A DNA stretch of 64,000 nt from Apostichopus japonicus (Eukaryota > Echinodermata > Holothuroidea > Aspidochirotida > Stichopodidae): NCBI RefSeq assembly GCF_037975245.1, contig NC_092576.1:2103501-2167500 (forward strand), written 5' to 3'. Shown here one piece after another: positions 1 to 10,916 of the stretch. A model generated the notes under the pieces. The model made no database searches, was not told where the DNA came from, and worked only from the letters and a program-made list of their open reading frames with translations. Each line of letters begins with the position of its first letter. The stretch's first letter is position 1. A program made the translations under genes and the position numbers.

Positions 1-1038
1 TTACTGTTCAGTTGTAAGTTATTCTAGTATAGGGAAAAGAAAGCTAATAAATACAGGATTAACACTGACTAGAAGGAAAATAAAAATAAATAGAATAAAT
101 AGACTACTAAACTATAAATAAAGAAATGTTTTGTTTTAGAGAGGGTGGGGTTGTGTCCTTTGTTTTAAAGATCAGGAGATGGAGGCAAAGTGAAGAGTGT
201 TACGGGTGTACATTGCTGTACTTTAGCCAATCTCATTGTGGGGTGAAACAGGGGCATTAAGTTTTGTATTATAGGTTGCAATATTTGTTTCCGTTTATAG
301 GGGCCAGTTTTGAGCTAATCTACGGGACCTATAGCGAGATAGATACATTTTGTTTGGGGGGGGGGGGGTGGGCGGAGGTGTAGTTTAGTTGAGCCTCTTA
401 GAGGGTTAGTGGGAACCAGGCAAAATGCTGTCTTATTCTATAAATTTATGTTTGATTATGATTTATTTCGTGTTGATTCTTATATCTCGTTTTGCTTCAA
501 GTTGTTAAGTAATTAAAACCTGATGTGTTAATGTTGCTTAGAACAGTAAGCTCTAGAGTTTCTCTGTTGTGTAGGCAATGTGATATAACCTGTTGTATTT
601 GAGCCTTGGGGGAGTAATGGTGGTTCAGGTGAGGGCCTAATAAATATTCAATTAGGTAATTAACAGTTCTGGACCTATTTGTTTTTTAAGGTTATTAAGT
701 AGTTCAGTAGCCAGGGGATAAGTTTCAGTTTCTGTAGCATACAATAATCCACTAGTTACTTTGATAACTATGTTTTACTTAATTTTTGGTATTAAAATCT
801 GTTATTTTATTTATCACTACTGTTTGTTTAGACTTGACCTAAATTATCTAATTATGATGCCAAACAAATATAATTAACCGACAAAAAAACCTAGAAAAGG
901 TTAGTGATTAGTCATATCAAACCCCCTTCCCACCCCTCCCCGACTCATTATCAAACCGATAGTTTGGGAGAATAATAAATAAACTAATTTATTTGTGATG
1001 TGTTTTACTTCACCGTATCCCTTCAGTGTTATCCTTAC

Positions 1039-1158
1039 GTCATTCCTGGATGCTTTTTTTAGGAGTTCTATGGTTGACTTCTGTGATTTCTGACTGCTTA
1101 TGTTATCGATGCCGACATCATTTGAACACAGCTCTGTAATAGTCTGGATGTCTTCGGC
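1039..1158 (-). CDS. NLR gene A cassette exon (120 nt, 40 codons)
   Basis: Acceptor TTTCATAG, donor GAC/GTAAGG, phase 0 at both ends. Reads AEDIQTITELCSNDVGIDN followed by a Ser/Lys-rich helix and LLKKASRND. It repeats the last 40 or so residues of the NACHT exon (VDTVKELCSSQVTINEQ, LLQIASSHE), so this module occurs once fused to NACHT and again as a separate exon. The next exon of gene A is outside the window. Confidence 0.75.
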
Positions 1159-1757
1159 CTATGAAATAAAATGACCAAAATTACACAATGTTTAATTTGC
1201 CTTTATCTGCGCTAGGTACTGACACATTCTGGTTAAATGCCTTCAAAAAGTATTGGTATTTCATATGTTGGTTTTACATGTCTGTCTCCACTCTTTCACC
1301 TCATCGATGTATACCATTTCCCTCACAACTTCCTTAATCTGTGATTCATAAAACTTTTTATTTCATATTTATTCAACTGTACGTAATATCATCATTTTGT
1401 GATACTCTCAATTACTATGAGGATATTCTAATTGGCATATACCATTGAAGTGGTACCAACTGCCCCCCTCCTCCTCCCCATCGTCCCTCTATTCATATTC
1501 CTACCTGAATATTACCCAGAGAGAACAATAGCTATTGATAACTTCTCAATTTATTTCATTCTTGTGAATGTTTGCAACAATTTAAACCGCATATCTCATG
1601 GTTAAACTTGTATAATTACCAACTCCAATGGGATATTCCACGGTAAACTATCAGTTAAATATGCTATATTAAGTACACAACTAGTAGTTAAATATATTAA
1701 TTACACAACATGGGCTATGCCTGATCCTTAACATACGTATACCATCTTATCACCAAC

Positions 1758-1813
1758 CTGTTTCCATTTACCAGACTGTACATCAAGTAGACAGGTCTCT
1801 TCCGGCCAAAGAA
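1758..1813 (-). CDS. NLR gene A LRR exon (56 nt)
   Basis: Acceptor CTCTGAAG, donor AACAG/GTTGGT. In phase 1 it reads VLWPEETCLLDVQSGKWKQ, with the first Val shared with the previous exon. Ends in phase 0. Gene B has the same exon at 39,594-39,539 with two conservative changes, and the exon at 30,416-30,319 shares the LLDLQSGRW core. The function of the LLD-QSG-W motif is not known to me; by position it belongs to the LRR cassette. Confidence 0.7.
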
Positions 1814-2657
1814 CTTCAGAGAAAGAAAATATAAAAAAAACATTAATATATGACTATTCGTGCTTACCTACAATAGCAAAATTAAACCATCATACTGAAT
1901 ATTTGAATAATTCTCGTTTTATATTTTGTTTTTGCTGGTGGGATCTCTCTCTCTTCATATCTCTTCTGGTTTATTCAATTTTTAAACAGTGATAAACAAA
2001 CTAGATTTAAACTTACACAAGGGATAGGTGTATTAACTACCTTAATTAAGCAGAAGAGTCGAAATATTTACAGCAATATCTTTTCTTAACGTCACTTTGG
2101 TATTATTAGTTATTGAAAAAGAAAGGTCTTTACTATGTGTCGTTTCTTGAAGACACATGCCCCCCCCCCCCGCACTCTACCTTATCCTCTTTTCTCACAA
2201 TTAATAGACAAAGTTCGCAGTTAAGTTTAAATTGAATAAAAATAATTTAAAAAAAACACAGTAAAAAAGACTAATTAATTTTTTTCTTTTCAGTCAAATT
2301 TTTGTACATCGCTTCATCATCATAATATTGATACTGCTTCCACCTACATGAATATAACAGATGAAAAGTCATTTTTAACTTCAAAATTCAACAAACGAAA
2401 TTACAAAGGATTGGAACGCATTGAACCATCTCATGTACCCCATACACATTGGAATATAGTATGCACTATTGGTCCAGCCATGCACGTGTTATAATATACT
2501 TGTTTCAATAATTCCCTCCAAAAGTTTTCTTCCCCTCCAAACACCCCACCCCCCCCCTTCCAAGCACACACACAGTGATAATGTCCAAATAACCACCCAA
2601 ATAGCACCCTTTTCACGCTCATTTAACAAAATCCCATTGTGAGCTGTCGCCAAGTAA

Positions 2658-2734
2658 CTTTAACATTCGTTGATTTTGCTGTTTCCGGTATCATCTTAGG
2701 ACTGATGGATGCTGGCAATTGACAATAATAAAAC
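2658..2734 (-). pseudogene. NLR gene A LRR exon (77 nt), damaged splice donor
   Basis: Acceptor TTTCACAG, then one base completing the Trp codon begun in the 203-nt exon, then FYYCQLPASISPKMIPETAK and a few more residues. The stretch LWFYYCQLP, made across the junction, is the usual LRR strand with conserved Cys. Phase 2 in, phase 1 out. Unit B has AAAG/GTATTT at the donor; here the sequence is AAAG/TTACTT, so the first intron base is T instead of G. A GT one base earlier would shift the frame. This is a third lesion in gene A. Confidence 0.7.
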
Positions 2735-4020
2735 CTGTGAAACAATATAATAATGCAGTTAAATTTGTGACTCTTTTCACTGATCAAAAAAAAAAATGTT
2801 TGAAAACTTGTCGACGATCGTTCCTCTCACGTTACTAATATTTTCTGAATAATGTTGAACAACACGTATCCATCTTAGTGTTATCATAAATGATGTTTCT
2901 GTATCTAAATTATCTAATATACAGTTTACACGTTATATGCATAATGATATAACTACAAACGCTACCATTACTTTAAAAAAAAAACTGTAGCTGGCATGTA
3001 ACTGTGACGGTTGAGCATATTTCAAAAGATTCCTCGGCTGATTTTTTCGTTCTTCTCTCTGTTTCCTATTTTAATTGTGATAAATTGAAGTGATATCTCT
3101 GTTCCAATATATTCATGGTCATAATAATGTTATTCTTATGATAATACATCGATTTAAATCAACAAACTTAAATATATACGTGTGATATACCTACCTCGTG
3201 CCAGGTACGAGGCTCGGTTAAAATACACTGACCCGTATTGTATTGAAGTGTCTTTCACATAACTATTCAACTAAGATTTAAACTAGGCACTTTAACGTAA
3301 AACTATCGTGACTGTCATTTGTGGATGAAGAAGTATTTGATTACTTTATTTATGTTTAAAACATCTGTCAACTTTCACCAAAACATTCAGTATATGCGTG
3401 CCTTATGAATATCACTATCGACTTTAATGGGAACTATTTTCGATAATTCCAATAATGGAATTACATCAACATTGGTGTCAATTGTTATGACTTACTCAAA
3501 ATACTTTCATTGAAGGAGTGTAAGGGTCTAAATAACAAATGTAACTTCATTTTTTGTAATACTTTTTTTCCAGTAGTTAGATCTCTTGCAACGACAATAC
3601 ATACAGATTGATGATACTATTGTGCTGTGTCATAAGAAAACTAAACTGATTTTGTTTTTCATTTTCGACATTATATCAGGGAATGGTATACCTGTAGTGG
3701 GACTGAAATTGAGGAATAATCTTATAAGTAAGGGATCAGCCATTGTATCCAATGATTCAGTCGGCTGCTTCAAATGTATTCTGTTAAATTGCTTTCTTTC
3801 CCCTATAGTTCTTTACTAAAGTTTAGAAATACGATTAACAAATATTTAATCTTCTAAACGGTGTTAACGTGAAGGCCAGACCTACATAAATATCTGAATA
3901 TTAACTATTCTAGACGTAGTCCTACATACATATCTTTATGTTGATTATTCTCGACGTAGGCCTTGACCTTATTGCATTTACTGTGATCATTTTCATTATT
4001 CGTTATATTTTTCTAATTAC

Positions 4021-4223
4021 CAAAGCTCTTTGAATCTCTTAGACTGTACTCCATAGTTCAATAGTCCAATAACGTCTTCCTCAGTAAGTTCTGCACTGTT
4101 TGTATTTACTGATAACTTCTCCAGTGTTGAGAGGGTTGGTAAACAAAGACCAGATTGGAGCACGATATCACTTTTATCTACATTACTGAAGGACCACTTG
4201 AGCCATAGATCTGATATTGGTAT
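4021..4223 (-). CDS. NLR gene A LRR exon (203 nt)
   Basis: Acceptor CACTGTAG, open frame IPISDLWLKWSFSN...GLCLPTLSTLEKLSV...LLNYGVQSKRFKEL, donor TTTG/GTAATT. Phase 0 in, phase 2 out. The Leu spacing (LCLPTLSTLEKLSV) and the final FKEL leading into the next exon's strand are LRR-like. The counterpart in gene B (47,272-47,070) has exactly the same length and frame, and a further paralogue lies at 37,402-37,197. About 6.7 kb of intron, including a MITE and a minisatellite, separates it from the NACHT exon. Compared with gene B, most differences change the amino acid and cluster in the first 20 codons. Confidence 0.75.
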
Positions 4224-5136
4224 CTACAGTGAGAGAAATATCAGGATTATTATGATCGCTGAATTTAACTTTCAACCCCTACGTTTTTATATTTAAAAGC
4301 TTCACTTACAGTGTCACGTATAATTGGTGTCTATAATGTAAATTCTACCATTTATTCTGTTCCGAATATCATTGTATTCAAAGAAATATATATACATATA
4401 TTGCACAAGTTATCCTGAACACTATCATAATAAAGCAATAAAGTTGCATATTAATTATTAAGAGCAAAATGTTGTACTGACCTATAAAGACAACAATACG
4501 CAATAAAAAGAGCATCACGAGGCTATGTTCGAGTGTTATTACTCTATGTCACCCTTTAATAGCTATGTAGTATTAAAACGTATACAATTGGATAAAACTC
4601 AACCTAAAGATAAGAAATCAATGTGTGACAGGAACCATTTGGTTGCTTTTAACATGCAAAATGTATCTTGTAAGCAGAAAAGACATAACAAAAGAAGCCC
4701 CCCACCAAAAAAAAATGTAAAATACATCCATTTGACGCTTTTGCCTAATGCTATAAATTCTATAGCGATTTAAATAGACTGAAGGAAAAAATCATTAATG
4801 ATCACCTTAATTTGAGTAGCATTTCGAGGTACCATACATTAATTTTTTTTTACCACTGGTGTATGAGAATTGCTACAAACAACTCGAACTGCTGTTTTAC
4901 AAATCACGGCTGTATGTTTAGGTAAAAGCACAACTTGACCAGTATACCATGATTTACGCATTAGAGTACGTAAATGTAAACAAGGCCTAATATAACGGCA
5001 CTGCCATGTGTGAGTAGTACTGGTAGCCCATTAAGTCATTATGTGTCATGTGTGAGTACAATAGTAGCCCATAATGCCTAAGTATTATTATGTATTACTC
5101 TAAGACTCGCTTTAATTTTAACTTAGATTCAATTAA

Positions 5137-5721
5137 AGGACTGGTTCAGTTGTCATACATGTTTATGTTTATGAAAGAGGACAATAAAAGAAACACAATG
5201 GTGAAAAAAAACTGTTCAAATATCTTTTTCGGTTAAAGAGATATTCAAGTGTAAAGTTGTATTAGGTTGTGTAGAAACTGCTGAAATCAGACTACAGTAG
5301 CTGTGATGTCACATCCTTACATTCCTGAAAAGTCCTCTTTTTTTTTCTCTAAATATTTTGTGAGATTTCATGACTTTCAACCAAAAGATATGTCATGAAA
5401 TCTCATATTTGTCAAAAGAAGTATTTGAGATTAAACATCTGAAGATTTTTTGATTATATAATTTTCAAATGTGTTAAAAAATGTAAATAATTTTTAAAGA
5501 AATATATTCACAAATGTTAAGGAAGTGAGGATGTGACATCACACTCACCCTCACAGTAAGTCTTTCTACACCAGTCATTTTCAAAGACATTTTGATATCT
5601 TCAAAGTGCCATATCTCCTTAACAGGGCCTGCTATCATGGTATATAGTTTCTTCACTGTTCTTTTTGTCTTTTTGTGCTCTTTCATACAAAATAGACATG
5701 TCAAACACCTGAACTAATCCT
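5137..5721. mobile_element. 585-bp MITE with TTAA target duplication
   Basis: Present in unit A, absent from the matching place in unit B (near 49,075), where the sequence runs straight through one TTAA. Ends are AGGACTGGTTCAG and its near-inverse (AGGATTAGTTCAG), flanked by TTAA at 5,133-5,136 and 5,722-5,725. The inverted similarity extends loosely for well over 100 bp on each side, including a shared GTGATGTCACATCC. TTAA duplication is the hallmark of piggyBac-type transposition; the termini are not recognisably piggyBac, so the family is open. No coding capacity. Confidence 0.75.
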
Positions 5722-8700
5722 TTAAAGATGAATCGATATGATTTTCAAATTACTCCTCGCAAGTTAAAATATATCCTAGTGGTAGTACCGTAGGCCACCT
5801 GCTCAACAAAGCTGTTTAACTTAGCCATCTATATTGCATGTTACTTTATCCTTCGCCTGGGTGAAACTGTTGAGCAATGCGATGTAGTCAAAATCAGCCG
5901 ACGCTCGCCCACAATTCTCACGTTAACAGACCGCCACAGACGAAAACATCTCTCGAGAATTCATCACACAGTCGACCTACCTTCCTAGCTTAGTGTAGAG
6001 TAACGGGTTGGTCTTCACTGCACTGTTGTTGTTTTAGTATACAAAAAAATATGACTTAGGTTTTGTTGTTTATGCAAACATTTTGTGCAAAATTGTAATG
6101 ATTAGTTTATGATGAAGCCACATATCTTGGTAGGATATGTAATAACTTTTACAAAGCTTTCTAAACAAAACGTGCAGTAATGATTAACGTTGCTAAATTG
6201 TGCCATCGCTACCTGGCTTGGAAAAATTAAGTCGCAATTTAAGGACGTTAACATTAACAATTTCGAGGAGTAATAAACCTTGCGCAAGATCGTGATATGT
6301 GATGGAGGTTGAACACTGAGCATGTCGGATAGACGGGACTCAACTTACAGGCTATACTACTAGTACTAGTACTACTCACCGAAGTAATGTGTGTTCGTGT
6401 AAATCCATAGACTTAATGTACTTCTGACTATTACAATCATATTTCTATCAATCATAACCCTAAGTTAATTGATGAGTAACATATAGGCCTATAAGGTCAA
6501 GGTTGCTTTAACTTTGGATCTTCAAGTAATCCTTGAAAAATTAGTGAGGCCCTAATAATAATGCGACTTTCGAACTAACCTAGACTAGAGAGAAACAGGC
6601 TGCATCTTAAAATATTATCATGTGTGCAATTGGTGGCTTAACTTGATATCCAACTCTACTAAAGAATATGCTAAGCATAATTAGTGAATTACACGCACCT
6701 AGCCTACTGATGCTTATCTTGGTTCCTTCTAATATGAACTTAACACTAGGTCGGCGAGCAGTTAGACCTAGGGCCTAGCCTACAAGATAGGCTTCATTGG
6801 CATTTAAAAAAAGCAACTTGACTGATAACGCTGACCGTAAAAGTTCACACCAAGGGAAATACGTTCCACATGAGTTATTCCACAATAAATAAGAAATAAA
6901 GAAACTTAACACCTTCGTAGGCTACAATGTATTTAAAGTTAACCGAACAAACTTTTCTTAGAAATGGTATTGAATCACTATCATATGTTTCGCTATATTT
7001 AATCCTAGTTAAGGTTCATTACATTTTTACGTGTAGGCAGATGCTCCTGTTAGTGTTACTATACGTAGACCATGTGAGCATACGCACCGCGCTCTGAGTC
7101 TGTGTAGGCCCTGGTTTAAACTTACATTACAACCAATGTAACGCTTAAGCGGTTGCCGTAGGCCACAAAGTTAGACAGAAAAACAGCAAATCGACAACTA
7201 CCTTAAACTCGGCAATACAAATTCCTATTAAATTTAATCCATAAGCCTGACAACAGTTTACACGAGTTTAACTTACACTTACCTGCATATGCTAACTAAA
7301 ATTATTTAGTTTATAGCCGTACAAATGCATTTGACGGTATCTTTTGGACAAGGGTATTTTCATTGAGGGGAGAGTGCAATGATCTCGTTCGGCAGTTGAT
7401 GGGTTGATAGTTCGACGAGTTCATTTGGAACCGTCATTAACTCTGTGTAAGTGATAATTGTTGCGTTGTGTACGTCATGATATCTTTACGTAAATTTTCC
7501 ATAAGTTTAAATGAAAGCAGGCTCTACTGGCTGTCATCCTATTAATATCGTATGACTCTTGTAAACTATACCGGGTCAGGGACCTGGACCATGTTTACTT
7601 CTCGGCGGGGCAGGGATAGGGGGCGTTAAAGTCCCCATTCAGAGGGCAGAAATAAAACAATGGCTATCAAAATCACTCGCTTGCAAATAGATATGATAAA
7701 ACTTCTATTGAACAGTACAAAAATATACAACATGTATCTGCGGTAGAACCGAAACAATGAAACTTCTTCAACATTATTTCAAAAGGAGCCGAATATAATA
7801 TTGGCATTCTTCCTTGAAGTTAAAAAACAACAATATATTGTATCTCATTACCTCCGTTTGACTCATAGTTTCGTACTGGAATAATAATTACTGTTAAGTG
7901 TACCAACATTGGACCTTCACACGCATGCATGTCAGGGTCATGGTACACAATATTATATTTCAATATCGCAATTAGGATTTTTAAGAACGGCTTCGGGCGT
8001 ATTTAAAATTAATAAATAAATGCGAATGCTTTGTGGATATTTACTCACTGGTATATTATTTATCGATTATCAGAGAATTCTAACTAAATTGTCAGAATTG
8101 ATTTTAAATAGTTTTGAGAGAGGTCACAATTCGAAGACAGCAAACACGGAGACATTAATATCACATCAATAATTATAATTTACCTCTTACATACGGTTTG
8201 TATGTGTACCTTGAACCCACCGACGGAAACAGATTGGACCATGATGCATTGTGGGAGCAACATACCATAAACTCATGCAATATGATGCTTAGCTGTCAAA
8301 GCAAATATTTGCGTTCTCTTTCAAACTGTGTCCGCCACAAAAACTCCTTATTCCTGCAGTGCATAGTCTATTCTACACACTCTTAGATATCAGGATTCCT
8401 TCCTTTAGTCGTGCGGTAATGTCCAAGTGACATTTATTATGATCTTTTTATGATATTTTCGGTTATAGAAAGATCGTCCCTAACATGACAATACATTGAG
8501 AATAATGAGCTTATAATCCAGCGAGATTGCTGTTACAGTGGAAGAACATACCGTACGTACGTACATTGGGTCGTCCCTCTCACAGTGACATAATGTACCT
8601 CGCGCAAGAAAAGTGTCTGCAACATGGAAACATCAGTGTCATATGTTGCTACGACACACATTAATGTAACAGAGGGCGCCATTCTGTAATACACAAAGTG

Positions 8701-9149
8701 AAAATATTTGCTACCTTCGATGTTTTCATGCTTGACAAACATATTGGCTTTGTTTGAGCAGCACTTTTCTTCTCTGAAGCGAGATTGGAATATGGCGGTG
8801 CATTGTGGGAGGAGCTGAGTAACATTATAATGTACAAATAACAAATAACGCAATCTAACGCTATATTTGTCAGAACAACTAGTTTGGATACAGACTCATA
8901 ATTTACAGGGAGAGAGAACATCGTTGCGATTTGTTTTCAAAATGAAAATGCCCTTAATAATGTTGTGAAGTTTTCATTTCTTTAAACAGACAAAGCGGGG
9001 AACTGTGTGGGCGAATCGGATTTGTTTTGACGTCGGATCATCTCTGAACTGACTGTCAAGAGAGACTTTCCATACACTACATACAAGTAAGATTCATTGC
9101 ATTTACACAAAAAAAGACCCAATGTAACCTGTGTGATGGTGCGCTCTCA
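5722..9149. other. Large intron of gene A, left of minisatellite
   Basis: No exon with conserved frame found. It aligns with 49,080-59,450 in pieces. Near 7,025 it preserves the empty site of the P-like element of unit B, and near 7,300 the empty site of the hAT nest. Contains GTACGTACGTAC at 8,552-8,565 and a block at 8,660-8,770 that occurs a third time near 56,960. Confidence 0.55.
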
Positions 9150-10258
9150 CAGCCCTGACCGTGCCAGGGGTACTGAGTAGTTGTGACGATGCCAGGGTAC
9201 TCAGTAGCTGTGACAGTACCAAGGAACTGGGTAACTGTGACAGGGCCAAGGTACTAAGTAGTTGTGACAGTGTCAAGTTACTGATTATAAGTGATAGTAC
9301 CAGGGTAATGATTAGCTGTGGTAGTGTCAAAGAACTGAGTAGCTTTGGAAGTACCGAGGTCCTGAGTAGCTCTGACAGTGTCAGGACACTGAGTAGCTGT
9401 GTTAGTGCCAGGGTACTGACTGGCGGTGACAGTGACAGGGTATCGAATAGCTCTGACCATGTCAGGGGTACTGAGTAGCTGTGACAATGTCCAGGCCTTA
9501 CTCAGTAGCTGTGACAGTACAATGTACTGAGTAGCTGTAGTAGTACCAGGGTACTGATTAGCTGTGACAGTGCCAAAGTACTGAGAAGCTCTGGCAGTGC
9601 CAGGGCACTGAGTAGATATGGCCGTGCCAGGGGTACTGAGTAGTTGTGACAGTGCCAGGGTACTCAATATATGTGATAGTACTAACGTACTGGGTAGCCG
9701 CGACAGTGCCAAGGAACTGATGGTAGATGTGATCTAATCCCAGGGTGCTGAGTAACTGTGACAGTGCAAAGGTATTTGGTAGCTGTGACTGTGTCATTGT
9801 ACTAAGTAGTTCTGACAGTGCAAGTATACCGAGTATCGCAGACAATGCCAGGAGTACTGATTAGCAGTGACAGTGCCAGGGTACTGAGAAGCTCCAACAG
9901 TGGCAAGTTACTGAGTATCTGTAACAGTAACAGGGTACAGACTAGCTGAGACAGTTCCTCGGTACCTATACCTATGACAATGGATAATAAATAGTTTTGA
10001 CAGTAACATGAACATGCGACAGTGGTACTAGTTTTGAAATTAGTTTTGAAAGTTAAATGAAAAATTGGTAGTTGTGACAGTGTCAGGGATACTGAGTAGT
10101 TGTGACAGTGTGAGGATGCTGAGTATATTTGACAGTACCATGGCAACTGAGTAGCTGCGACATTGTCAGGGTAGTTTATAGCTGTGACAGTGCCAATGTA
10201 CTAAATATATGTGACAGTGCCAAGGTACTGAGTAGCTTTGACAGTACCATGCTACTAT
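9150..10258. repeat. Intronic minisatellite, about 27-bp unit, unit A
   Basis: Roughly 40 degenerate copies of a unit like GGTACTGAGTAGCTGTGACA plus GTGCCA. Spacing is mostly 27-28 bp and units vary at many positions. It lies in the intron between the NACHT and first LRR exons; unit B has the same array. Overlapping open frames in it (LSQLLSTLALSQLLS-like) are translations of the repeat, not proteins. Confidence 0.85.
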
Positions 10259-10916
10259 TTATTTTAGGGAAGAAATGAATGTCTGATTACATAGTCTATA
10301 AGACTTGCGTATGCCATGACATCAATTCCTAATACTTTTGCTTCATCTATTCTTACAGATACCTGATCTATTTCCATATACAAGCTGAATATGTTTCTGT
10401 GAACTGTGACTCTTCGTACTATTCCCAAATATTTGTAACAACTGCTCCATACAAGTACAATTCTACTTTTGTCTGACAACGGTTCAAGTGTTCCAGAATG
10501 AGGTACCGTTGAGGCTGATTAGTTGAGATCAATATCATTTATTTTGAATGTATTGACCGTAACATACAATTTGAACTTGCCTTGATTTCGTGAGATATGC
10601 ACTATCATATATATAGTTTAAACCATTTGGTTGAACGATTTTGATAAAGTGGTATTTAATACTGTCATGCTGCAGCGTGGATTTCTTTTCTTTATCTGAG
10701 TCTAGTGTAAATGCAAATGTATACAAAACATACGACAATTATTCATAGTAGGACTACAGTGGGACTTCTCTTACAGTATTAACAAATATCATATATAAAT
10801 TTAATTTAACCTGAGATTCCTATTGTTCTTTAGAAAAGTATCATCAAGGGGAAAATGTTTCTTGATTAGTATTTTTCATTAAAAGTGGATGACATCAGTA
10901 TATAAAGTTTACTTAC
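10259..10916. other. Conserved intron block next to the NACHT exon
   Basis: Matches 62,946-63,698. Within it, 10,300-10,450 stays open in one minus-strand frame in both copies (YLGIVRRV, then NIFSL, then DQVSVRIDE), with possible splice sites GGGAATAG and CAG/GTATCTG. Phases do not fit between NACHT and LRR exons, so I do not call an exon. Confidence 0.35.

Larger units (their letters stand above)
1159..4020. other. Gene A introns between LRR exons
   Basis: Apart from the two small exons at 1,758-1,813 and 2,658-2,734 this is AT-rich intron with a C-run at 2,160-2,172 and short A/T runs. It aligns with 38,979-47,069 once the tetranucleotide array and the CACTA-like element are removed. Short open frames here are not conserved. 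Confidence 0.6.

Noticed and set aside
5474-5704. 76-codon minus-strand frame.
   Set aside because: Lies wholly inside the arm of the TTAA MITE.
8533-8921. Overlapping minus-strand frames of 106 and 86 codons.
   Set aside because: The matching part of unit B (58,830-59,220) has indels that break both frames.
9103-10146. Repeat proteins of the LSQLLSTLALSQLLS type.
   Set aside because: Frames are read from the minisatellite, overlap on both strands and are not conserved in unit B.
9150-10258. CRISPR-like array of regularly spaced repeats.
   Set aside because: Units are contiguous and degenerate without unique spacers, in an animal intron; it is a minisatellite.
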